The notes: a model not told the origin generated them from the letters alone. DNA of 64,000 nt from Allobosea sp. Root381 (GCF_001429395.1 NZ_LMJT01000003.1:98435-162434); one strand, 5' to 3'. Counted from the first letter of the stretch, positions 1 through 10,258 are shown. Made by a program: numbers and translations.

Positions 1-676
1 GCTGCCCGAGATCGCGCTGGCCAAGGTCCGCGAGGACGCGCCCTTCGACAAGATCTGCTATATCGGCTGCGGCGTCACCACCGGCATCGGCGCGGTGATC
101 TACACGGCAAAAGTCTGGCCCGGCGCCAATGTCGTGGTGTTCGGGCTCGGCGGCATCGGCCTGAACGTCATCCAGGGCGCCCGCATGGTCGGGGCCGACA
201 AGATCATCGGCGTCGACATCAACCCCGCCAAGGTCGCGATGGCCAAAAAGTTCGGCATGACCGACTTCGTCAACCCGAAGGAGATCGGCAACGACAAGGT
301 CGTGCAGGCGATCGTCGACCTGACCGGCGGCGGCGGCGACTTCTCCTTCGACGCCACCGGCAACACCGATGTGATGCGCCAGGCGTTGGAGTGCTGCCAT
401 CGCGGCTGGGGCGAGTCGATCATCATCGGCGTGGCCGAGGCCGGTAAGGAGATCGCGACAAGGCCGTTCCAGCTCGTCACCGGCCGCGTCTGGAAGGGCA
501 CCGCTTTTGGAGGCGCGCGCGGGCGCACGGACGTGCCGAAGATCGTCGACTGGTACATGGAGGGCAAGATCAACATCGACGACCTGATCACCCACAAGCT
601 CAGCCTCGACGAGATCAATACCGGCTTCGATCTCATGCATGAGGGCAAGTCGATCCGGAGCGTCGTGGTTTACTGA
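1..676 (+). CDS. frmA: S-(hydroxymethyl)glutathione dehydrogenase / class III alcohol dehydrogenase, C-terminal part
   Basis: The gene enters from the left edge; codons run from base 2 and 224 residues of a family of about 370 are present. The NAD-binding Rossmann motif FGLGGIGLNV is followed by the acidic segment VDINPAKVA, and the C-terminal stretch DDLITHKLSLDEINTGFDLM is typical of glutathione-dependent formaldehyde dehydrogenase. The family oxidises S-hydroxymethylglutathione to S-formylglutathione in the cytosol. The catalytic and structural zinc ligands lie mostly in the missing N-terminal half. The next gene encodes the enzyme for the following step, which strongly supports the assignment over a generic zinc alcohol dehydrogenase. 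Confidence 0.93.
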   Translation, partial: LPEIALAKVREDAPFDKICYIGCGVTTGIGAVIYTAKVWPGANVVVFGLGGIGLNVIQGARMVGADKIIGVDINPAKVAMAKKFGMTDFVNPKEIGNDKVVQAIVDLTGGGGDFSFDATGNTDVMRQALECCHRGWGESIIIGVAEAGKEIATRPFQLVTGRVWKGTAFGGARGRTDVPKIVDWYMEGKINIDDLITHKLSLDEINTGFDLMHEGKSIRSVVVY

Positions 677-715
677 ACGGCCGTTCCACTGCCTCAATCG
701 GCAGGCAATCACGCA

Positions 716-807
716 TCATGGTCGCCCTTGTGGCGACCATCCACGTCTTCGCCGGGCGAGACCTATGGTCAAGATGTGGATGCTTGGGACAAGCCCGAGC
801 ATGACGC
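716..807. repeat. intergenic palindromic repeat, family C copy 1
   Basis: The spacer between frmA and fghA ends in GGGACAAGCCCGAGCATGAC, which read on the minus strand begins CGTCATGCTCGGGCTTG. It also contains an inner hairpin, ATGGTCGCC-CTTGT-GGCGACCAT. A second copy with the same CGTCATGCTCGGGCTTG end lies near 60831. It is non-coding and separates two genes of one pathway. Confidence 0.6.
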
Positions 808-865
808 GGACGGCCTACACCTGTTTTCCGAAAGCGGCTCAGGCAGCGACAAGAAGGACCCCAAC

Positions 866-1705
866 ATGGAACTCCTCTCCTCCTCGAAGGCCTTCGGCGG
901 TTCGCAGCGCGTCTACCGCCATGACAGCACGGCCTGCGCCTGCCCGATGACCTTCGCGATCTACCTCCCGCATCAGATCGAGGACGGGCCGGTTCCGCTG
1001 CTCTGGTATCTCTCGGGGCTGACTTGCACGCATCAGAACGCGATGGACAAGGGCGAGTATCGTGCCGCCGCGGCGGCAAACGGCATCGCCATCATCTGCC
1101 CGGACACCAGCCCGCGCGGCGAAGGCGTGCCGGACGAGGCAGACAACTGGCAGTTCGGCTCGGGCGCCGGCTTCTACCTCGATGCGACGCAGGAGCCCTA
1201 CGACAGGAACTACCGGATGGAGAGCTACATCCGCGACGAGCTGCCCGAGCTGGTCTCGCGGCATTTCCCGGTCGACATGAAGCGGCAGGGCATCTTCGGC
1301 CATTCCATGGGCGGCCATGGCGCGATCACGCTCGCCTTGAAGAACCCCGAGCGCTACGCGTCCGTCTCCGCCTTCGCGCCGATCGCGCAGCCCTCGACGG
1401 CGGGCTGGTCGCGCCCCGCCTTCGAGAAATATCTCGGCTCGGACGAGCGCGCCTGGCGCGCCTATGATTCGACCCTGCTGATCGCGGATGGCCACCGGAT
1501 CAAGGACCTGCTGGTCGACCAGGGCACCGCCGACGGCTTCCTCGAGGAAGGCTTGCGGCCGCAACTGCTCGAGATCGCCTGCGCCACCGCCGGCATCCCG
1601 CTCGAACTGCATATGCGCGACGGCTACGACCACTCCTACAACTTCATCTCGACCTTCATGGCCCAGCATGTCGCCTGGCATGCCGAGCGTCTCACCGCCC
1701 CCTGA
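866..1705 (+). CDS. fghA: S-formylglutathione hydrolase
   Basis: A 279-residue alpha/beta hydrolase, the usual length for the family. It hydrolyses S-formylglutathione to formate and glutathione, completing formaldehyde detoxification with the upstream frmA. The nucleophile elbow GHSMGGHGA places the catalytic Ser at about residue 147. Asp in the VDQGTADGF segment and His in DGYDHSYNF complete the triad, and the oxyanion loop LSGLTCTHQN is intact. The start at 866 is chosen because AAGGA precedes it by about 8 bases and the family begins here; an in-frame upstream ATG at 728 would read through the repeat in the spacer and is unlikely. The formate produced could feed the formate-THF ligase at 12953. 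Confidence 0.95.
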   Translation: MELLSSSKAFGGSQRVYRHDSTACACPMTFAIYLPHQIEDGPVPLLWYLSGLTCTHQNAMDKGEYRAAAAANGIAIICPDTSPRGEGVPDEADNWQFGSGAGFYLDATQEPYDRNYRMESYIRDELPELVSRHFPVDMKRQGIFGHSMGGHGAITLALKNPERYASVSAFAPIAQPSTAGWSRPAFEKYLGSDERAWRAYDSTLLIADGHRIKDLLVDQGTADGFLEEGLRPQLLEIACATAGIPLELHMRDGYDHSYNFISTFMAQHVAWHAERLTAP

Positions 1706-2174
1706 GCGAAGGAGCCGCCGCTGCGCGAGGCGCTAAATCGCTGTCACGCTGCATCGGTTTGAGCTAGCATTCCGCTGGGGCGGGTAGCGACCAGCCGCGG
1801 CATCACCCGTTATCCCGACACGTTCCTGAACCTAGCGGCACGGACCGAAAGGAGGGAACCGAGCAGACGCCGAGGCCTGTACCTGCGTTGCCGGCGTCCC
1901 TGCGCGCGGGCGCATGGCCGCGTCGAGACGATCAGCTTCAGCAGCACTAAACCTCGCCATCGGTGGCGTGGACGCACGTTGATCGTTCGATCGAACCGGC
2001 GGGCGAGATCGGCCAGAGGGCGGTTTAGCCCCACCGGCCACAGCTATGACATCGACGGAATCCCCGCAGCGCGCCCTCTCCGGGCGTTCGCGCGGGCGCG
2101 TGCCATCGGCAGCCGGCCGATCGAGCGCCGAGCGTCGTCGGCTTTTGCTGCATCACCAGAGAGGGGAGGATCTC
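1706..2174. other. non-coding spacer upstream of the sulfatase gene
   Basis: These 469 bases contain only short open frames without family resemblance or good start sites. A perfect 12-base palindrome, GTTCGATCGAAC, lies at 1985-1996, about 180 bases before the sulfatase start, and could be an operator. No clear promoter, RNA gene or terminator was recognised. Confidence 0.4.
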
Positions 2175-3866
2175 ATGAGTGCAGGAACACCACGGGGGAC
2201 GGATCGCCTGGATGCAACCCGGCCGGACAATTTCAGCCGCCGCGACATGCTGCTCGGCGGCACCGCGCTATCCGCATCGGCGCTTTCGGCAGGTGGGCTG
2301 ATCGGATCGGCACAGGCACAGCAGGCGCCGCCCTCCCCCGCTCCCGGCAGCAGTCAACGGCCGAACATCCTGGTGATCTGGGGGGACGATGTCGGCCTCG
2401 CCAATGTCAGCGCCTACTCCTTCGGCCTGATGGGCTACAAGACACCGAACATCGACCGCATCGCCCGCGAGGGGTTGATGTTCACCGACTATTATGCCGA
2501 GCAGAGCTGCACGGCGGGACGATCCTCGTTCATCACCGGCCAATCGGGCCTGCGCACCGGGAACACCAAGGTCGGCCTGCCAGGAGCAACCCTCGGCCTG
2601 CAGCCCGAGGACATCACGATCGCCGAGGCCCTGAAACCGCTCGGCTATGCCACCGGGCAGTTCGGCAAGAACCATCTTGGCGACCGCAACGAATTTCTGC
2701 CGACCGTGCACGGCTTCGACGAGTTCTTCGGCAATCTCTACCACCTCAACGCCGAGGAGGAGCCCGAGCACCCCGACTACCCGAAGGATCCCGCCTTCAA
2801 GGCGCGGTTCGGTCCGCGCGGCGTGTTGAAATGCGCCGCGACCGATCGCGACGATCCGACGGTCGATGCGCGCTTCGGCAGGGTCGGCAAGCAGACGATC
2901 GACGACACCGGCGCCCTCACCAAGAAGCGGATGGAGACGATCGACGACGAGACTTCGAATGCGGCGATCGACTTCATCAAGCGGCAGACACAGGCCAACC
3001 GGCCGTTCTTCTGCTGGTGGAACGGCACGCGCATGCATCTCTACACGCATGTGCGGCCGGAATACCGGGGGCGCAGCAATCTCAGCGAGTATATGGACGG
3101 CATGCTCGAGCATGACGGCCATGTCGGCAACCTGCTCAAGACGCTCGAAGATCTCGGCATCGCCGACAACACCATCGTGCTCTACGGAACCGATAACGGC
3201 GTCCACATGAACTCATGGCCGGACGGCGGCATGACCCCCTTCCGCAGCGAGAAGAACACCAATTGGGAAGGGGCCTATCGCGTTCCGGCGATGATCCGCT
3301 GGACCGGGCGGATCAAGCCGGGGCAGGTGAGCAACGAGATCTTCGCCGCGCTCGACTGGCTCCCGACATTGCTGGCGGCCGCCGGCGAGCCCGACATCAA
3401 GAGCAAGCTGCTCACCGGCTACACGTCGATGGGCAGGACGTTCAAGGTGCATCTGGACGGCTACAACCAGCTGCCGCTCCTGACCGGCCAGCAGGAGCAC
3501 TCCGTGCGCAAGGAGTTCTTCTACATCAACGACGACGCGCAGCTCGTGGCGATGCGCTACGAGAACTGGAAATCGGTGTTCTGCGAGCAGCGCGCGCCGG
3601 GTACGCTGCGCATCTGGGCCGAGCCGTTCACCTGCCTGAGGTTGCCCAAGATGTTCAACCTGCGGCTGGACCCCTATGAGCGCGCCGACATCACTTCCAA
3701 CACCTATTACGACTGGGCGATCCAGCGTGCATTCCTGATCGTGCCGGCGCAGGCCTTCGTCGCTGAGTTCGTCGCGTCCTTCAAGGACTTCCCGCCGCGG
3801 CAGAAGCCATCGAGCTTCAGCGTCGACGAAGTCATGGCCGCGATGTCGCGAGCCCATGGCGGCTGA
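2175..3866 (+). CDS. Tat-exported type I sulfatase (arylsulfatase family)
   Basis: A 563-residue alkaline-phosphatase-superfamily sulfatase. The N-terminus carries a twin-arginine signal (NFSRRDMLLGG, residues 19-29) followed by a hydrophobic stretch and an AQAQ cleavage region, so it is probably periplasmic. The metal-binding start NILVIWGDDVG is at about residues 64-74. The formylglycine motif CTAGR (Cys about 112) fits C-x-A/P-x-R, the substrate for oxidative maturation. A GTDNGVH metal motif lies further on. The start at 2175 has a strong GAGGGGAGGA site. No maturation enzyme is encoded nearby, so it depends on one elsewhere. The substrate (aryl, alkyl or choline sulfate) cannot be deduced. 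Confidence 0.85.
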   Translation: MSAGTPRGTDRLDATRPDNFSRRDMLLGGTALSASALSAGGLIGSAQAQQAPPSPAPGSSQRPNILVIWGDDVGLANVSAYSFGLMGYKTPNIDRIAREGLMFTDYYAEQSCTAGRSSFITGQSGLRTGNTKVGLPGATLGLQPEDITIAEALKPLGYATGQFGKNHLGDRNEFLPTVHGFDEFFGNLYHLNAEEEPEHPDYPKDPAFKARFGPRGVLKCAATDRDDPTVDARFGRVGKQTIDDTGALTKKRMETIDDETSNAAIDFIKRQTQANRPFFCWWNGTRMHLYTHVRPEYRGRSNLSEYMDGMLEHDGHVGNLLKTLEDLGIADNTIVLYGTDNGVHMNSWPDGGMTPFRSEKNTNWEGAYRVPAMIRWTGRIKPGQVSNEIFAALDWLPTLLAAAGEPDIKSKLLTGYTSMGRTFKVHLDGYNQLPLLTGQQEHSVRKEFFYINDDAQLVAMRYENWKSVFCEQRAPGTLRIWAEPFTCLRLPKMFNLRLDPYERADITSNTYYDWAIQRAFLIVPAQAFVAEFVASFKDFPPRQKPSSFSVDEVMAAMSRAHGG

Positions 3867-3917
3867 CAGGTTGCTGATGCGCCGGCCGGCCTCTCGGCGG
3901 CCGGCGCATGGATCGCT

Positions 3918-4685
3918 TCACACCACCGCGGTCAGCCCGCCATCGACCATCAGCAGGTGGCCGTTGACGTAGTCGGACGCCGCCGAGGACAGGAATATCG
4001 CGGCGCCGACCAGCTCCTTCGTCTCACCCCAGCGCCCGGCCGGCGTGCGGCTGGAGACCCAGGCCGAAAAGGCCTCGTCGGCGATCAGCGCCTTGTTGAT
4101 CTCGGTGGTGAAATAGCCCGGCCCGATCGCATTGGCCTGGATGTTGTGCTTGCCGAGCTCGGCGGCGAGCCCGCGCGTCATCATCTTCACCGCTCCCTTG
4201 GAAGCCGTGTAGGGAATGATCGTGGCGCGTCCGAGCTCGCTCATCACCGAGCCGATGCTGATGATCTTGCCGCGCTGGCGCGGCACCATCCGCTTGGTCA
4301 CGGCCTGCGTCAGGTAGAACACCGAGTGCAGGTTCGTCGCCATCACCTCATGCCAGCCCTCGACCGGGAATTCGGTGATCGGCGCGCGCTTCTGCATGCC
4401 GGCATTGTTGATCAGGATGTCGATCGGCCCGATCTCGGCCTCGATTTTCGCGACGCCGGCCTCGACTGCCGGTTGGTCGGTGACGTCGAAGGGTGCGACC
4501 GAGACCTTGCGGCCGGCCGCCCTGATCGCCTCGGCAGCGCGCTCCAGCTTGGCCTTGTCGCGCCCGTTCAGCACGACATGCGCGCCGGCCTCGGACAGCC
4601 CTTCCGCGAGCGCGAGACCGATGCCCTGCCCCGAACCGGTGACCAGGGCGATCTTCCCCTCGAGACTGAACAGCGACAGCGACAT
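3918..4685 (-). CDS. idnO: SDR-family gluconate 5-dehydrogenase (5-keto-D-gluconate reductase)
   Basis: A 255-residue classical short-chain dehydrogenase. The cofactor motif TGSGQGIG is at residues 16-23, NNAG at about 93-96, and the catalytic YxxxK (YTASK) at about 159-163 with an upstream Ser near 146. The C-terminal MVDGG is typical. Members of this subgroup interconvert 5-ketogluconate and gluconate in the cytosol. It is transcribed divergently from an L-idonate 5-dehydrogenase, and the two reactions are consecutive (L-idonate to 5-ketogluconate to gluconate). A different SDR specificity is possible, but the pairing makes this the best call. Confidence 0.82.
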   Translation of the reverse strand: MSLSLFSLEGKIALVTGSGQGIGLALAEGLSEAGAHVVLNGRDKAKLERAAEAIRAAGRKVSVAPFDVTDQPAVEAGVAKIEAEIGPIDILINNAGMQKRAPITEFPVEGWHEVMATNLHSVFYLTQAVTKRMVPRQRGKIISIGSVMSELGRATIIPYTASKGAVKMMTRGLAAELGKHNIQANAIGPGYFTTEINKALIADEAFSAWVSSRTPAGRWGETKELVGAAIFLSSAASDYVNGHLLMVDGGLTAVV

Positions 4686-4833
4686 GGCCGATCCTCACCT
4701 GATGGCGGAGCCGGCATCTTTGGATTTGCACCGGCCCGATGAAACTGGGTAAGCAGCTTTCAAACGATTAGACAACACCGGTCACGACGTCGGGGCCCAT
4801 GCGGGAAAACCGACGCGTCAGGGAGAAGCCGCC

Positions 4834-5871
4834 ATGCGCGCCGTCGTCATCCATGCCGAGAAGGATCTCCGCGTCGAGGAAGTCACTCCGGGCGAGCCGG
4901 GACCGCAGCAGGTCCGCGTCCGCATCGAGGCCGGCGGCATCTGCGGCTCCGACCTGCATTACTACCTGCATGGCGGCTTCGGCGCGATCCGCGTCCGCGA
5001 GCCGATGATCCTCGGCCACGAGATTGCTGGCCACGTCGAATCCGTCGGCTCCGAGGTGACGCGCGTGAAGCCGGGCGATCGCGTCGCCGTCAATCCGAGC
5101 CGCGCCTGCGGTCATTGCCGCTACTGCCAGATGGGCCTGCAGCAGCACTGCACCGAGATGCTGTTCTACGGCAGCGCCATGCGCTTCCCCCATGTCCAGG
5201 GCGGCTTCCGCGAGTTGCTCGTGGTCGAGGAGCGCCAGGCCGTTAAGGTCGCCGACCATGTCACCGCGGCCGAGGCCGCCTTCGCCGAGCCGCTCGCCGT
5301 CTGCCTGCACGCCGTCAAGCGCGCCGGCCCTCTGCTCGGCAAGCGCGTGCTTGTCACCGGCTCGGGGCCGATCGGCATCCTCACCATCGTCGCGGCCAAG
5401 GCGGCCGGTGCGGCCGAGATCGTCGTCACCGACGTGGTCGACGGCCCGCTGCCGACGGCGGTGAAGCTGGGCGCGACCACGGCGATCAACTTGATGGCCG
5501 AGCCCGACCGCCTCAAGGCCGAGTACGGCGCCGAGAAGGGCGCCTTCGACGTGCTGTTCGAGGCCTCGGGCAATCAGCATGCGCTGACCGGCGCCTTCGA
5601 TGTGCTGCGGCCGGGCGGCGTGATCGTCCAGATCGGCATCGGCGGCAGCTTCACCCTGCCGATGAACGTCCTCGTCGCCAAGGAGTTCGACCTGCGCGGC
5701 TCCTTCCGCTTCCATGAGGAGTTCGACTGGGCGGTAGCGATGATCGGCTCGAAGACGATCGACCTCTCGCCGCTGCTGACCGCGACGATCCCCGTCGAGC
5801 GCGCGGTCGAGGCTTTCGACCTTGCCGCCGACAAGTCGAAAGCGATGAAGGTCCAGCTCGCCTTCGGGTGA
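4834..5871 (+). CDS. idnD: L-idonate 5-dehydrogenase, zinc-dependent MDR family
   Basis: A 345-residue medium-chain dehydrogenase. The catalytic zinc site includes CGSDLHYY near residue 40 and the GHEIAGHV helix. The structural zinc loop has four cysteines in the segment ACGHCRYCQMGLQQHC. The Rossmann motif is VTGSGPIGIL. It is expected to oxidise L-idonate to 5-ketogluconate in the cytosol. It diverges from the SDR gene across a 148-base spacer (4686-4833) that must hold both promoters. A GGGAGAAG ribosome-binding site precedes the start. No idonate transporter or gluconokinase is visible in the window. Confidence 0.86.
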   Translation: MRAVVIHAEKDLRVEEVTPGEPGPQQVRVRIEAGGICGSDLHYYLHGGFGAIRVREPMILGHEIAGHVESVGSEVTRVKPGDRVAVNPSRACGHCRYCQMGLQQHCTEMLFYGSAMRFPHVQGGFRELLVVEERQAVKVADHVTAAEAAFAEPLAVCLHAVKRAGPLLGKRVLVTGSGPIGILTIVAAKAAGAAEIVVTDVVDGPLPTAVKLGATTAINLMAEPDRLKAEYGAEKGAFDVLFEASGNQHALTGAFDVLRPGGVIVQIGIGGSFTLPMNVLVAKEFDLRGSFRFHEEFDWAVAMIGSKTIDLSPLLTATIPVERAVEAFDLAADKSKAMKVQLAFG

Positions 5872-5885
5872 GCCCACGACCACGC

Positions 5886-5936
5886 GCCGTCATTCCGGAC
5901 AAGCCGCGTCAGCGGCGCCGACCCGGAATGACGGCG
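5886..5936. repeat. intergenic palindromic repeat, family B copy 1
   Basis: The element begins GCCGTCATTCCGG and ends CCGGAATGACGGC, so its 13-base ends are exact inverted repeats around an internal GCCGCGTCAGCGGC hairpin. It lies 15 bases after idnD. Related copies are near 16517 and 33805. Confidence 0.75.
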
Positions 5937-6044
5937 CGGGAACGATCGAAGATCGCCACCTCCTCTTCCAGCGATCGCTTGGGCTCATAGTCGCTCTCGC
6001 GACATGGCTCGTCGTTCCCCACCCACCGCTGCCGAAAGGTTTCG

Positions 6045-6057
6045 TCACAATTTGTGA
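6045..6057. promoter_or_regulatory. perfect 13-base palindrome upstream of glmM
   Basis: TCACAATTTGTGA is an exact inverted repeat 70 bases before the glmM start. A possible -10 hexamer, TATAGA, lies at 6080-6085. The position suits an operator or activator site for glmM, but no regulator is assigned. Confidence 0.4.
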
Positions 6058-6126
6058 GAAGGCGGAAACCATTTCCCGCTATAGAACGCGCAGGAACGGG
6101 CTCGGCGCCCGATGTGGACAGACGCC

Positions 6127-7470
<1,344 letters not shown>

Positions 7471-7799
7471 CAGCGCCGCAGGACGCTCATCGCCTACCCC
7501 TCCCCGCAAGCAGCGACAGCGCCGCCGCACCAACCCCATGGCTGATCTTCCGCGGGCGCGGAGTTGGCTGGCCTGTGTCGGCGCCGTCCGTAGCGGACAA
7601 GGCGCCCTCTCGGCAGGGCCGCAACACGTCAGCCGACCGCCATTGTTAATGTTGCGGCAAGCATTCGGCCCTTCTTGAGGCTTTCTTGAGGTTAACTCGT
7701 AAGGTTAAGCCTCATTTAAGATATTTCCGGCATCCTCTGCCCGTCGGTAACAAGCGCGAGCTGCGTTCGGTGCGTCGCGCACATTCGAGGGGCACTGCC
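7471..7799. other. spacer between glmM and the outer-membrane protein gene
   Basis: These 329 bases hold no convincing gene. The last 150 bases become AT-rich, with a near-tandem CTTGAGGCTTTCTTGAGG and several TTAA half-sites (7692, 7705, 7716), which points to a regulated promoter for the gene starting at 7800. Confidence 0.5.
7705..7719. promoter_or_regulatory. candidate CtrA box
   Basis: TTAA-GCCTCAT-TTAA matches the alphaproteobacterial cell-cycle regulator CtrA consensus TTAA-N7-TTAA exactly. It lies 81 bases upstream of the outer-membrane protein start. A third half-site, GTTAAC, lies at 7691-7696. No strong -10 hexamer is visible downstream, so activation versus repression cannot be decided. 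Confidence 0.5.
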
Positions 7800-8657
7800 A
7801 TGAGCAGCCTGAAAACTCTTGCGCTGGCAGGCGCCCTGGCGCTCGTCGCGTCCGCCGCCACCGCCGCGGACCTTGCCTACGCACCGCCTCCCCCGGAGCC
7901 GCCCGTCCTGAAGGGCACGATCAGCAGCGGCATCTACCTGCGCGGCGACATCGGCGTCGGCATACAGAGCGTCGGCAAGTACACCCAGCAGGAAGTCGTG
8001 GCGGCCAATGGCCAGTTCTTCGGCAAGAGCTCCAGCGACACCTTCTTCGCGGGCGTGGGCGTGGGTTATCGCTTCAACAACTGGCTCCGCTTCGACGGCA
8101 CGCTCGAATATCGAGGCAATGGCCAGATCGGCGTGAACGACAGGGTCGATTTCGCCGCCAATGGCGGAATTGCCCAGCTCAGCAATACCTACAAGGGCAA
8201 CCTCTCCTCCATGGTCGCCCTGTTCAATGGCTATATCGACCTCGGGACCTGGAACTGCCTGACGCCGTATATCGGTGCCGGCATCGGCTACGCGACCAAC
8301 CGGATCACCGGGCTGACGGATCAGGGAGTGCTCTCTGGCTCGCTGGGCGGCTCGTCGCTGGGTTACGCCGGCAGCGGCACCAAGTCGAACGTCGCCTGGG
8401 CGCTGATGGCCGGCGTCGGCTATGAGGTGAACAAGAACCTCACGCTCGAGATCGGCTATCGCTATCTCAATCTCGGCGATGCCCAGTCCGGGCGCATTCA
8501 GAACGCGTTCCGCCTCGAGAACTACGCGCCGCTGAAGGCGAAAGACATCGATAGCCACGACATCAAGATCGGCATGCGCTGGAACTTCGGCGATCCGGAT
8601 TGCTGCGGCCCGGTCCAGCAGCCGATCGCCTACGCTCCCGTGGTGCGCAAGTACTGA
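7800..8657 (+). CDS. outer-membrane beta-barrel protein, Omp25/RopB type
   Basis: A 285-residue protein with a signal peptide of about 22 residues (LALAGALALVASAATAA, cleaved before DLAY). The body alternates aromatic and polar residues in strands typical of an eight-stranded barrel (GVGVGYRFNNWLRFDGTLEY, later TLEIGYRYLNLGDA). It contains a conserved YIGAGIGYA segment. It ends in a tyrosine, close to the usual terminal aromatic signal for outer-membrane insertion. The start at 7800 follows GAGGGGC. Family members are abundant surface proteins of Hyphomicrobiales; a specific function is not known. A candidate CtrA box upstream suggests cell-cycle control. Confidence 0.85.
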   Translation: MSSLKTLALAGALALVASAATAADLAYAPPPPEPPVLKGTISSGIYLRGDIGVGIQSVGKYTQQEVVAANGQFFGKSSSDTFFAGVGVGYRFNNWLRFDGTLEYRGNGQIGVNDRVDFAANGGIAQLSNTYKGNLSSMVALFNGYIDLGTWNCLTPYIGAGIGYATNRITGLTDQGVLSGSLGGSSLGYAGSGTKSNVAWALMAGVGYEVNKNLTLEIGYRYLNLGDAQSGRIQNAFRLENYAPLKAKDIDSHDIKIGMRWNFGDPDCCGPVQQPIAYAPVVRKY

Positions 8658-8690
8658 GAGATCGAGTACTGAGCCATCCGGCTTACCCAA

Positions 8691-8726
8691 TGAGAACGGC
8701 GCGGACTTCGGTCCGCGCCGTTCTCA
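8691..8726. terminator. perfect 16-bp hairpin between convergent genes
   Basis: The arms TGAGAACGGCGCGGAC and GTCCGCGCCGTTCTCA are perfectly complementary around a stable TTCG tetraloop. It sits between the ends of the outer-membrane protein gene and gpmI and could end transcription from both sides, although there is no T-tract. Confidence 0.65.
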
Positions 8727-8740
8727 TATGCGGGGTTCGC

Positions 8741-10258
8741 TCAGCGTAGCAGCGAGCGGCCCGTCATCTCCGCCGGCTGCGCCAGCCCGAGAAGCGCAAG
8801 CAGCGTCGGTGCGACATCGGCGAGGCGTCCATCCGCGAGCGCCGCGGCCTGGCTGCCGACGACCATCACCGGGACCGGGTAGGTCGTGTGCGCAGTGTGC
8901 GGCGTGCCCGTGACGGGATCGACCATCAACTCGCAATTGCCGTGGTCGGCCGTAACCAGCAGCGCGCCCCCGGCATGCGAGATCGCATCCGCGATGCGCC
9001 CGAGCCCGGCATCGACCGTCTCGACCGCCTTGATGGCCGCAGCCAGCACGCCGGTATGGCCGACCATGTCGGGATTGGCGAAGTTCAACACGACGAGATC
9101 GTAGCGACCGGACTCGATCGCCAAGACGGCGCGGTCGGTCAGTTCGCGCGCCGACATCTCCGGCTGCAGATCATAGGTCGCGACCTTCGGCGACGGCACC
9201 AGGATCCGGTCCTCACGCGGATAGGGCGTCTCCTCCCCGCCGTTGAAGAAATAGGTGACGTGCGGATACTTCTCCGTCTCGGCCATGTGGACCTGCGCTA
9301 GCCCCGCCTTGGCGACCGTCTCGCCGAGCCCGTTGGCGAGCGTCTGGGCTGAGAACAGCGCCGGCATGACCCTGTCCAGTTCGGCGCTGTAGGAGGTCAT
9401 GCTGACCGCCCGCACCAACGCCGGCCGGCGGGGCCGCATGAAACCGGTAAAGTCCGGAAACAGCACCGCATCGAGGATTTCGCGGATGCGGTCGGAGCGG
9501 AAGTTGAAGCTCAGCAGCCCGTCGCCATCGTGCATGCCGGCATAGCCGCCGATCACCGCCGGCTCGATGAACTCGTCGTTGACGCCGTCGGCATAGGCGC
9601 TCGCGATTGCCGACGCCGTATCCGGAAAGACATGCCCCGCTCCCAGCACCATTGCCTGCCAGGCCTGCTCGACGCGCTCCCAGCGATTGTCGCGATCCAT
9701 CGCGAAATAGCGGCCGGACAAGGTCGCGATCACCGCCTGCGGCGGCAGCGCGGCGATGAAGTCCCGGATATAGCCGGCGGCGGATCGCGGCGGCGTGTCG
9801 CGCCCATCGGTGAAGATATGGACGCGCACGGGAATCCCCTGCTCGGTGAGGATATGCGCCAGCGCCACCGCATGGTCCTGATGGGCGTGGACGCCGCCGG
9901 GCGAGACGAGGCCGAGCAGATGACAGGCGCCGCCGCTGGCCTTCAGCGCCGCGACCAGCCCCGACGCCGCCAGCGCCTGTTCGATCGAGCCGTCCTCGAT
10001 CGCCTGGTTGACCCGCGGCAGGTCCTGCATCACCACGCGGCCTGCGCCAAGATTCAGGTGACCGACCTCGGAGTTGCCCATCTGGCCCGGCGGCAGGCCG
10101 ACATCCAGCCCCGAGGTCTTCAGAAAGGCGCGTGGCGAACTGGCCCAGAGCCGGTCGAAATTGGGGGTGTGGGCCAGCCGCACCGCATTGTTCTCGCTCT
10201 CCTCGCGCCAGCCCCAGCCATCGAGGATCATCAGCATCACGGGGCGTGTCGGCATCAT
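8741..10258 (-). CDS. gpmI: 2,3-bisphosphoglycerate-independent phosphoglycerate mutase
   Basis: A 505-residue enzyme of the alkaline phosphatase superfamily that interconverts 3- and 2-phosphoglycerate in glycolysis, using two manganese ions. The metal motif LMILDGWGW is at the N-terminus, and the phosphoserine loop is MGNSEVGHLNLGAGR. FTDGRDTPPRSA binds substrate, and the C-terminal metal ligands lie in NFANPDMVGHTG and VTADHGNCE. The start at 10258 is chosen because AAGGAC precedes it; an upstream in-frame start at 10288 has no site. It is not linked to the gap-pgk-fba operon at 41-46 kb. Confidence 0.96.
   Translation of the reverse strand: MMPTRPVMLMILDGWGWREESENNAVRLAHTPNFDRLWASSPRAFLKTSGLDVGLPPGQMGNSEVGHLNLGAGRVVMQDLPRVNQAIEDGSIEQALAASGLVAALKASGGACHLLGLVSPGGVHAHQDHAVALAHILTEQGIPVRVHIFTDGRDTPPRSAAGYIRDFIAALPPQAVIATLSGRYFAMDRDNRWERVEQAWQAMVLGAGHVFPDTASAIASAYADGVNDEFIEPAVIGGYAGMHDGDGLLSFNFRSDRIREILDAVLFPDFTGFMRPRRPALVRAVSMTSYSAELDRVMPALFSAQTLANGLGETVAKAGLAQVHMAETEKYPHVTYFFNGGEETPYPREDRILVPSPKVATYDLQPEMSARELTDRAVLAIESGRYDLVVLNFANPDMVGHTGVLAAAIKAVETVDAGLGRIADAISHAGGALLVTADHGNCELMVDPVTGTPHTAHTTYPVPVMVVGSQAAALADGRLADVAPTLLALLGLAQPAEMTGRSLLR

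Noticed and set aside
1810..2041. Short overlapping minus-strand frames before the sulfatase
   Set aside because: No ribosome-binding site, no family resemblance, and two overlapping frames of similar length show only GC bias.
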